Shown piece by piece: positions 47,301 through 59,300 of a DNA stretch of 64,000 nt. The position numbers and the translations under genes were made by a program. The DNA is from Chrysemys picta bellii (Eukaryota > Chordata > Testudines > Emydidae), in assembly GCF_011386835.1 (NCBI RefSeq), contig NC_088799.1:75597302-75661301 (forward strand), written 5' to 3'. The notes beneath the pieces are model-generated. The model did not search any database. It worked only from the letters and a program-made list of their open reading frames with translations, and had not been told where the DNA came from. The stretch's first letter is position 1, and every line of letters begins with the position of its first letter.

Positions 47301-50300
47301 GTCTCTAAGGTGCCACAAGTACTCCTGTTCTTCTTTTTGCGGATACAGACTAACACGGCTGCTACTCTGAAACCACTTTTAGAACATAACTTTAAAATAA
47401 CACATCTGATCTTAAAAGAAACTGATGTGTTTTCCAAGAGAACAGACCGATGAACAAACAGATCTTCCCTCTCATTATATTTTACGATCCAATCAGTCTA
47501 ATGAAGAATAATTAATCACTGTTCAATCTTATTCATGTACATTCTTCTACAATATAGACTCTACAGGGGTCGGCAACGTTCGGCATGCGGCTCGCCAGGG
47601 TAAGCACCCTGGCGGGCCGGGCCAGTTTTATTTACCTGCTGACGTGGCAAGTTTGGCCGATCGCGGCCCCCACTGGCCGCAGTTCGCCGTCCCGGGCCAA
47701 TGGGGGCGGCGAGAAGCGGCACGGGCAAGCGACGTGCTGGCCACGGCTTCTCGCTGCCCCCATTGGCCCGGGACGGCGAACCGCGGCCAGTGGGGGCCGC
47801 GATCGGCCAAACCTGCCACGTCAGCAGGTAAATAAAACTGGCCCGGCCCGCCAGGGTGCTCACCCTGCCGAGCCGCCTGCCGAACGTTGCTGACCCCTGA
47901 TAGACATTCTCTGACTATTTTAAAACTCTACTATAGGAGTTTCACAGGTCTGCTATGGCTGCTCTACACTGCTTGGTTGGGATGAAGTGGCATATTCTGG
48001 CCAGAAAATTCCCCCGAGACTCTCTGCTAGCATAGCCACCTCCTGTGCCAACCCTTTCCCCAACTTCTGGGGTAGAGGGACAAACGGGGCTTAGCCTAGC
48101 AGAACTACACCTATCCTCCACTGGCTTAAGGTCACTAGAGTATGTCTACATGAAGATAAAAATACCTGCAGCTGACCCGGGTTAGCCACAGCCATACTGT
48201 GGGGCTTTTATCCCTGTGTAGGCATACCCTTAAAGACCTTATGCTAGTGGTATAAATTAGACAAGGGCAATGCAGCACAGGATTGGAAAGCTGTAACCAA
48301 CTCCTTGATGCCCATCCTCCTACACCTAACAGAAATCTGGCATGGAAGTGAATTAAATACTCCATCTTTTTGTTCCTGATTTTTTTTTAAATTAATTTAT
48401 TTTCTTTCCCCCGCCCCCACTTTTAATAATCATATCAATTTTCTTCCAGAATTGAAGGTATAATGCATGACCTTATCCCAAGGCACCATCAATATTATAC
48501 TAATGGAAAAGTAGTTTGAAAAACAGTGGAGCCTGTAACCTTCTAGTACCACTTCCACAGTCTACCTATCACTGGTTTTCTGCTTAAGAGAATTCACCCA
48601 GCAGAGCAACCCAAAGGCCCAAAAGTTTTGCGGTCACTCCTGAAAACCATCAGAAAAATGTTCCTTCCATACTCCCAAGGCTCTCAGTTGTTGTAAATAT
48701 ATATATTTTTCACGACTATTATTTTGATCTACATAAAAGCAATGTTATGGCTACTAGATTAATCGTAAGGTAGATCTGAATTTAACATTAACTAAAATTT
48801 AGCATGTGTTTGATTATAACACAAGCCAGTGACAAACTGCAATTAGTCATCAAAATACTACAAGAGAGGCAGTCATTAGTGCCTGAACAGAAGTTTTCAT
48901 ACTCCACTGCTCTTTTATTAGTTAGCCCATAATCTGATTTTACAATAATTTGCAAGTAAACGTATTTCTGACTTGAGCATCTCTCTAGAAATCATGGATA
49001 GAGGAAAAACTAGTAATATCTTTTTCAATGACATCAGTGAAAGCCATAACACTCAAGTTTGAAATATTTAGAGATCCCAGAACATCATGATCAAATCAAA
49101 ACAAGGCAGATTTCTCCTTTAGACTTCTCAGGTAAATTATGTTCTATGCAATTTACTGTATGGATGTTTCAAGTGCCTGAGGTCCTTTCTATTCTGTTTT
49201 CATAACATTATTTGTAAGAACAGGAGATTTCTCTCATTGGCCAAAATTATTTCTTCTCACACCACTATGCAGTGAGCTACAATACTGCTGGTTTGAAGAA
49301 GCTGCCTTTTATTAGCAAATCAATGACAGAGCAAGGATTTGAATTTAGGATTGTGTGACTTCCAATTTCATGCTCATTCCTCCAGATCATGAAACTGTTT
49401 ATAAATACTGTTTATAGATATGATCATATGAGCAGAACTGCAAGACAATTTGTTCTGAAAAATATACACTGCACTCCTCTTAAGTCCAAATACAGCTGAA
49501 TATTCTAATAATCAAGAGTATTATTATTTAGTATTTGTACTGCAGTAGCACGTAAAGGATACAATCAGGACTGGGGCTTTATTGGGTTGGGTACTGCACA
49601 AACATAAAATGACACTGTCCGTGTCTCAAGGTGTTTATAATATAAGATAGCTAAGGATATCTAAGGAACAAAAAGAACTCCGATTCTAAAACTGAAATGT
49701 TTAGATCATGATGGTACTACAACAGCACACATTATTTAACCAATTTTAACTCTAAATCTAAAGTATCTTTTCTTTCCCTTTCTTTTTCATTATTGCATCC
49801 TTTCATTGTCACCTAACTGTAAACTGTCTGCTATAATATTTACTATACTTTTGTTTGTGTTGGATCTTTTTACTTCTCCATTTTCTTTTCTCCTACCAGT
49901 CACTTTCCCCAACTCTGTAAGAGGGTTTGCTCTCTGTCCTGCCTTTCACCAAAAACATTTTTGATTCTTTATAAATATGAAGAAAAATATGACAACATAA
50001 TATGCAGTGTTCCTGACATCTACATTTGAAAGACAATGTAGGTAAGGTAATATCTTTTAGTGAACCAACTTCTGTTGGTGGAAGGAACAAACTTTTGAGT
50101 TACACTTTAGGTGCGAAGAAAGTAACCAAAGGGTCTGAGATAAATACAAGGTGGAACAGATCATTAAGCATACGAGATTCACACATGCTGTAGGTGACCA
50201 CTTAAATGAAGTGGGCAACTAAGACATTTGATACATGCTTGGATGCTGTGAGTAGTGGCAAAATGTCTGATTTCAATTCCCTAAAATAAATTAATAGTAC

Positions 50301-53300
50301 ATACTCCTTGTTTGTTGTCTTGAATTTCAAATGGCGTAATTCAAACACAATTATTTTCAATAGCATGGATTTGCTCCACAGTATTTTTTTTAACTGCTAT
50401 TGGAAAAACAGTTTAAGAATTCACATTGACTGTGAGCACAAAGCCAACAATTTTAATTAACTTGGACAACTGTTTATTCAAATACAGAACACAGTGCTTA
50501 CAATACAGCACAATCTATTTTTGTATAGTATGCTACACAAGCCACTTTAGAAAGAATCAATATATCCAGAACAAAAAGCGAAGTAATAAGCCAACAGATA
50601 AAGACATGAATTGACTCACTGTATGGGAAGACAGGTAAAGACAGCTGCTAGGCAGATGAGGCAGGCACAAATGTAAGAAGAATGCAAAGGTTAAAAATGT
50701 ATAGTGAGCAGAGAGAGCAAAAGGATTTAAGGTTAGAGAGCTAAAGGATGGTAAAAGCTCAAGGAAATTAAAAAACAAACAAACAAAAAAAACAGTCAGC
50801 CTTTTTAAGTTGTGTTCCAATGACAGAGTGGTGGTGGTGGTGGAGAAAATAATATGGTCTCACTTCCTGAAACCTTGTGAAGTTTTGAGAGTAAAGATTT
50901 AGGGAGACTATCAAAACAGGAAACAATTAACACATGAATAACTGTTTTTGTTATAACAGGTCCTGGAATAAAATGCCCTGGTCTGAGATACAGAAGATAA
51001 TTTATGAAAGGATGTGTACCTCTAAAAAAAGTGTATACATATTTCTATTCAGCCATTTGAAGATATGCTATGTTAAAACAAACTTTACATTATTATTATT
51101 ATTATACACCGCTACCTCGATATAACGCAACCCGATACAAACACGAATTCGGATATAACGTAGTAAAGCAGTGCTCCGGGGGGCGGGGCTGTGCACTCCG
51201 GCAGATCAAAGCAAGTTCAATAGAACGCAGTTTCACCTAGAACGCGGTAAGATTTTTTGGCTCCCGAGGACAGCGTTATATCGAGGTAGAGGTGTATTTA
51301 TCATTACCAGTGGAACATTCTCAGAATGTGTCTTAGTTGTGACATTCTATTCCAGCACCAGTGATACTAGGTTGCAATATAGGAAAAGGGGAACCACAGT
51401 TAAATATTAACGTAAGTGAGAAGGGTGTAGGGAGGATACTGTTCATTAAATAAAGCTAGCTTTGTTTAATTTAGCATGTATACCATTGCGTTTACTGTGG
51501 TAAAATAAAAAGGAAAGATTTATATAGTGAATGGTGAAAATAGTCCAATTCTTGAATGCACTAATTGCTTTACTTTGGATGCCTATTAAAGACAACTGTA
51601 CAATGACTCACAAAATGCAACTAATCACTACTTTACTGTCCAATAATTTAATAATTATTATGAATAATTGACTCAAAATGACAAAAGCAAAAAACATCAT
51701 CACGCTTGTGCTACATTTAAGAGACTTCACCATATCCACCGGTTAGTTTGTCCTCCTCTTGAAGCCTGATAATTAGGTCAAATATAGTAAAATAAAATTT
51801 ATTGATAATTTCAAAGCATAGTTAATTTAAACAAAGTAAAACAATTAAGATGAAATGGAGTAAGATATGCAAATGAGCCCTAGAACTTTCCTATTACATG
51901 GGTAAAGTCAAATTTTTTCTGGTTTCTTTAGGATTTTACATCTTCTTCTATAATAAGTTATTAAAGACAGAAAGAAAGCATGATCATGAAGTCTCTTCAG
52001 CTCTTGCAGACTTGCTAAAAAGTAGTACAGAGGGAACCTTCTGTACACAAGCTCAAGGCCATAAAAATCAAACTGGAATTTTGTTGTTAATCAGGAGAAG
52101 GATTTCAGAAAATCAGTAAAGTGTCTGTGTCTGATTTTACGCCAGAGTTTTATTCTATTTCAAAACACTAATCACAAGAACTTTCAAGAAATGCATTTTA
52201 AACAATTTTTATATTGAAAAATATCCCTTGTCATGGAAGAGCATGAAATTCTAGAATAAGAATTCAGTTACTCAATACCTGCAATGCATTTGTGTGTGAT
52301 CTTTTTTATTTTTACTAAGGATCTGATTCAACCCAAATAAAGTCAATGGAAATCTTCCCACTGGCTTCAATGGACACCGAATCAGGCCATAAATGAAAAG
52401 CAGCACCAGGTATTGCTCACAATAAACAACCTTTAATAGTTCCTAAAGCAACACTTTATGAAAGGAATGGATTCAAAGACTATTTTCTAGAGATGAATCC
52501 AGAGTGAGTCTGGATCCAGATTTCACTAGAATTGTACGGTATTCAGAGCCAGAATTTTTGGTTCTGGAGTTTCTCAGTGACTGGCATTCTAGACTGAAAG
52601 CTGGTCACTGAAAACAATCAGAAAGATTAGCAAAAGGAGACATCAGTACTGTGTAGTACAGGGTTCGGCAACATTTGGCACGCGGCTCGCCAGGGTAAGC
52701 ACCCTGGCTGACCGGGCCAGTTTTATTTACCTGCTGATGCGGCAGGTTTGGCCGATGACGGCCCCCGCTGGCCGCGGTTCGCCGTCCCGGGCCAATGGGG
52801 GCAGCGAGAAGCCGCGGCCAGCACATAGCTCGCCCGCGCCGCTTCTCGCCGCCCCCATTGGCCCGGGCGAGCCACGTGCCGAACGTTGCCGACCCCTGGT
52901 GTAGTATATCACAATGTTCTTCTTAGCCTGCATGAAATTCTTTTATTTTTTTGTTGGGGGGGGGGGGGGGATTTTGTTTTATTGTGGGAGGGCTGGGAGC
53001 AGCGGTGAGTCCTGCCTCTGGGAGTGGGGGCCTGTGGGAAGAGGGTTGGGTGGCCCCCCGGGGGGGGGGGGGTGCAAGACAGAGGGGATCAGGTCCTCCT
53101 CCCAGGGTGGAGGGGGTGACCCTGGGGGAGGGTAAAGGGTCCTGCCTACGGAAATGTGTGGGTGAAGCCCAGAGGAGGTATCAGGTCAGGTCCTGCCCCC
53201 TGGTGGTGGTGGTTCGGGAGGCAGGTCCTGTCCCTGAGAGGAGATGGGGGAAAATCCCTGGGGGATCGGGGTCCTACTCCCAGGGGACTCGGAGGGAAGC

Positions 53301-56300
53301 CATGGCGAGGAGGTAGTTGGGTCCTGTGCCCAGGGGGCAGGATGGGTCTGCAGAGTGAGCCTGCCTGTACTCAACCCATAGCAACGGCTCCTGTCCTAGC
53401 CTCCTTCTCCAGGCACTGCATAAGAACATAGAACATCAGAGCAGCCATATTGGGTCAGACCAAAGGTCCATCTAGCCCAATATCCTGTCTTCCGACAGTG
53501 GCAAATGCCAGGTGTCCCAGAAGGAATGAACAGGACAAATAATCATCAAGTGATCCATCCCCCTGTTGCCCATTCCCAGCTTCTGGCAAACACAGGCTAG
53601 GGACACCACCCCCACCTGATACACAGGGTTGCAGCGCTGCTCAAGTTTGGCCCAGCCACCTCTCCTTCATGACCAGTGGAGCGGGGGTCAGATGGGCCAA
53701 ATTTGAGTGAGTGGTACTGCGACTCTGTGCACCAGGTCACAAAGCCTGGAATGGGGGACTGGGCCCAGCCCTGTGGGACAGGAGCTGCTGTTGCAGGATA
53801 AGTTCTCATTTTATAGGTTGTTTTTATTTCATTTTGTGTTATTTTGCATTTGCAAAAAACATGGGGCTCTAGATGTCTCTTACATGAATAAAAAGCAAAT
53901 CAGCCATCTCATCCCAAAGGACTAAACTAGTTTTATAAAACAGACTAACAGTCTTGATATTATTTTTGGTCACAGAACCATGAATAGCAGATATTTTGCT
54001 TAAATGGAAAAATTCTGGCATAGCTATATTTTCCAGGAAAAAACTCTGCTAAAAGCATAATTTCTACAGTAATAGAACGGGAGTAAAACACATCAAAGTA
54101 TAATAATAAAGCTGTCAAAATATACCTACATAATTTGGGCTTTAAGTCTCTGCATTTCAAACAATCTACTTCCAAGTGTTGAAAATAATATCAGAGATCA
54201 AAAACACAGATTCTGCAAAAAGTATGAAAATTAAAGAGCTACAGGACTACAAAGCATACAGTAGCTTACTACTCAAAGATTTAGGGCTCCATTATGCTTT
54301 AATCTATATTCCACATTTATGTGACTCCTGGAAGACTGTTCGTCAAGTTTTCATGAGTTTTAATGAGAAGTTCTCCCTCCAAAAATGTGGTGTAAAGCTA
54401 AGGAAACAAATCCAGCAGGTTGGGATAAATCTCAAGTGAGAAAACATAAAAGACTCAAATAAGCAGGTTACACACTGAATTCCTAAAAGTTACTTAAAAA
54501 AAAAAAAAAAAAAAAAAAGAGTGTCTGTCTTTAATAAAGTTGCCTTCAGCAGCTCTCTCTCACAAAACCAGTAGTACTTAACAACCAGCTCAAGATATGT
54601 CTAATTTTAGCAACCGTTGCATGGGTCGTAATTTCACATAGGTGAACTCTTCTTAAAGTTGCATATCTTTGATATCAAGCATAGACGCCTTCCATGACCA
54701 CTTAGTTTTCTATAACATACAACCATATTCCAGCTTCAAACTCTATGCAGATATCTTGCTGCTTTAAACAGGGATTCCACAATTTGATCAATTGCAGAGT
54801 AGTGAGTGGCCTTAGTGGGGGAAAAAAAACAACAACAACAACAAAAACTAACACTTCACAACGCCTTATCCTTTTGAAAGTATCTCAGGGGAGCAACAGA
54901 GTAAAGATGTTATTCCACACCCATATGAGGTCTGTTTGGGTCTCTTCATAACTACAGTGCAATGAAACAAATGATATGATTTATTATTATTTTACCAACA
55001 GCAGTTGTGTTTTTGAAGGCAAATCGATTCAGAATGTCTCATGATGTTCCCATCTTCATACAGCGCATATGGACACCAGCAGTACATGTGGAAGAGAGCA
55101 AATTTTACAGGAATTGGGAGTGGTAGAGACAGGAGAACAAACAATGAACTAGACAGATCGGCAGCTTATTTACCATGCATTCAAGTAGTCCTTGCACACC
55201 ACACTACCTGAGGCCCTCTGGTTAGGACAGTAAACTAAGAGCTAACCTCTAAGAGCGCCTACAGTCAATGCATTCAATCTGCTCCATGAAAAAAAAAAAA
55301 AATACACAGACACATATAAGCCATAGATAGGACATGCCTAAATACTATGGTGACAGGCTCTTCAAAAATACATTAACAGGGTGGATAAAAATCAATTCCA
55401 AAATAAAAAAAATAATGGATTTTTTATTCTTAAATCAGATTTTATTAAATACAAGTTTCCTTTTAAAAATAAACCCATTTAAATTAAATTTGAAATTATG
55501 ACCTGTTTTAAGACCTAAACTTACTATACTGTAATAAAAATCAATAAAAACAAACAGTATTAAGCAATACATTTGCTGCCAAGTTTTAAAGAAAGCCAAA
55601 CCACTGATCTGGTAGAAGTCCCTGGCTGAGCACCTGGAACCAGAATTTGCTGGAGTGCTAAACAAGCTTTTAACAGTAATAGCCTCTTCTACAGAGGCAG
55701 AGTGAATATTTTCTTCATTCCATTTATTCAGCTAGTTCAATGACAAATTCGAAGTTAAGAAATTAGTGGGAGTTGGAAAAAAAAAAAGCGAAAAAAACCA
55801 AACAAACAAGGTGTGAGAGGATATCTGCTAGTTCTAAAATCCTGAAAGGCATGGTGACCACAAACTGTTTAGTTCACTAACATGTAATACTTCCTTAGTT
55901 TTAAATTCAAAACATCTTTTGATAATTTTTGTTTAATGCAGGGGTTGGCAACCTTTGGCATGCGGCTCGCCAGGGTAAGCACCCTGGCGGGCCAGGCCCG
56001 TTTATTTACCTGCTGACGCGGCAGGTTCAGCCGATCGTGGCCCCCGCTGGCCGCGATTCACCATCTCGGGCCAATGGGGGCGGCGTGAAGTGGTGCGGGC
56101 CAAACGTTGCCAACCCCTGGTTTAATGTATCCAGGCGCTTTTTTAAACAAATAAAAACATTTTAAAATGCTGTTTTTGTGCACTTAAATTGAATTTCCAT
56201 CCAAATAGAGCTTGACAGAAAACACTAGTAAAACAATTACCGGTAATCAGCTAGTAAATAAGAAATGCATCCTTCAACGTTTTCAAACATTATAAAAGTG

Positions 56301-59300
56301 TGACAATTAAGAATCCAAATAAATGTAAGCAATCTAATGGCTTAAATAAATATGTATATGGTCAGCAAAAAGAAGCACACATTTAATGTAAAATCTATAT
56401 TTAGCTGCAAATCAATGTGTTTTAATTGTTATGAATCAGTTTCTTTAGGAAAATAGCAACAAAAATACTAAACAAGATTAAAATCACTGATTTTAATCAA
56501 TCCATCCTGTACATTAACTTTTTCTTTTAAATAAAGAAAACAGAACTCTGGGCCAAATTCTGCCTTTACACACAATCACATACCACCCTCTGACTTCCAT
56601 GAAAGATGCACCGCGCACGCACACACACAAAATTTGGCCCAGAGGATTTTATATTCAGAAAATTCCAGATGCAAAATTGGAGTCTAAGCTCAGGTGAACA
56701 TGACAGCCTTTAGATATGTAATTACCACAGCACACCTGCAAAATTGGAAGCTGTGTTGGAAAAATAAAGTCAGAGGCACCTTGTCTACTGACAAAAACTG
56801 AAAAGTTATCATTCTTATATGGATCTTTGACAAATAAAAGGAAAATTCAAAGCAAACGTTTTCCTTTATAATGAATCTTCATCTGCCAACATAGTATTTA
56901 CATATCTGAATTCTCAAACTATGCATATCCACATGTTCTGTGTGTCTGCACAATATTTGACAAATATTATAGAAGGTAAATTAATAAAAAGTGAAAGACT
57001 TTAGCATGAACAATAATCCATCTAGATTAGTAGTACATGCTGCTCCCAAACACCCTTGTAATCTTTTCACTCCTAAATATCCTGAGATAATAGGAAAGTC
57101 AGAGGATCAGAAGAAGCAGAAATCAAGAGACCTTCCGTTACAATCCTAGCCAGGTTAACCAAGGGACTGAAAGTTTGTGCTCTTCCACTGTTCTCAGAGC
57201 GCCAGATCATTTAGGGCTGGGATTCTCAACCTTTTTCTTTCTGAGGCCCCCCCAACATTCTATAAAACTCCATGGCCCACTTATGTCACAATAACTGGTT
57301 TTCTGCATATAAAAGCCAGGGCTGGTGTTAGGGGGTAGCAAGCAGGGCAATTGCCTGGAGCCCCATGCCAGAGGGCCCCCGCAAAGCTACATTGCTCAGG
57401 CTTCAGCTTCAGCCCCAGGTGGCAGGGCTCAGGGCCCTGGGCTTCAGCCCCATGGGGTAGGACTGTGGCTTTCTGCCCTGGGCCCCAGCGAGTCTAAAAC
57501 GCTAGCCCTGCTTGGCGGACCCCCTGAAACCTGCTTGTGGCCTCCCTGACCCCTGGTTGAGAACCACTGATTTAGCGTTCTGTCATTCAAACCACCATCT
57601 TGAATTCCATATGGAAACAAATAAGAAGGTAGAGCAAACTTTAGAGCACCGATGCTCCAAGGTTATGGAGGATAGGTCCATTAATGGCTATTAGCTAAGA
57701 CAGTCAGGGATGGAACCCCATGCTCTGGGTATCCCTAAACCTCTGACTGCCAGAATATGTAACTGGACAACAAGGGATAGCTCAGTTGATAATTGCCGTT
57801 CTATTCATTCCCTTTGAAGCATCTGACACTGGCCACTGCAGAAAGACAGACAGGATACTAGACGAGATGGACCACTGATCTGACCCACTATGGACATTCT
57901 TATGATGTAATGTGGATCCTTCCACAAAGCACCACTGAACAGTCACATAAGCAGACTTTGCACCTCAGTCATATTTATATACCAAATACTATTGAGACAA
58001 CACAACCCATCTACACAGGCTAGCTGTACACAGATCCTTTTTAAGAAAAAGCATCTTAACTGAATTTTAGGTAACAAACCTGATTTTCATCCCATTGACT
58101 CAACCTGTATGAATATGCACAGTAAGGGTGCAAGCATGTGTGCACACATTTGCTTCAATTATTTTGTAGGGGCAAACCACCCTTGCACATGAGCAGGTAC
58201 AAAACCTATTCAACAGTTTGATTCATGCTTGTACTGAAGAAAGTGTGCACACATTTGTTTGCACACCTGAATGGAAGACTAGGAAAGGCCTTTAGGTATG
58301 GTTTATGTCTCATTTAAAATTATGCAGCATTTAACATCTGTTGTCTACAATATATTGAATGTATTTAAAACATTAATTTAGTTACTTATAATATAGCATG
58401 TTTTAATGTCATGTTTTCTTATGTATAATTGCATCTTCCAAACATTACTTCAACTATTTATAAGGAATCAATTTCTATTTTACTTATAGGCTAGTCATAA
58501 AAATATTAATCTTGTTTGTATACTTTTATGAATGCAAAGTGAATACGTTATGTGAAATGCTATAGTTATTCCATGGTACTGTACATCTCTTTAAATTAAG
58601 TAAAAGTCAAGCTGCACAGGGCATGCATAACAGGTGGGAATGGCCATGGTGTGAAACAGAATCTTATTGGTAAAATTATGTGTGATTATACTTGCTCAAT
58701 GGCATACGGACAGGTCTTAAATTTACTGATAGTCCATTTGTTATTTACTTATCAAGCATTTTATCAAAATAATGTTTGTAATTTCTTAATACATCACTGT
58801 ACTCTGCATTCTAATTTCAAAGTAAAAAGGTTGCAGTCTAGTTATTTCAACATATGAGTGGGAGCCAGGAACTTTGGAGTGCCAAACCTGGCTCTCAGAA
58901 TGATTTCTTCTGTAGCTTTGGGCAAGGCATATTGGGTTTGACTCTGCAAAGTATCAGCATCTTGCATGATCAAGTTCTTAACCTCTGCTTTGAGTTCACC
59001 TATCTCGTGGGGGTGTTGTGGGGATTAATTTAGTCAACATCTGCAAAATGTGAAGATGAAAAGGACTGTAAAAAAAATAATTAAAAAAACTAATTTTCTT
59101 TTCAATCTTTTTTCATATTTTAATCAGACACCACTTCACTTTTGTCAAGAAGCAAGGCTAGCAGCCCTCAGAGAGCAGAAACCAATCCTATTGAGCAGAT
59201 AAGAGGGGCTTGAGAGGGGAAGGGTAATCAAAGCTTTACTGATGTCAATCTGGAATAACTCCATTGAAGCAAAGCGCCTCAGTTACAATCAGATGTCAGA

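Noticed and set aside
47561..47893. Overlapping ~100-codon open frames on both strands with the same protein start
   Set aside because: They are mirror images caused by the palindromic hAT element; GC-rich DNA lacks stops. Similar frames occur at 52,605 and 55,929 in other copies.
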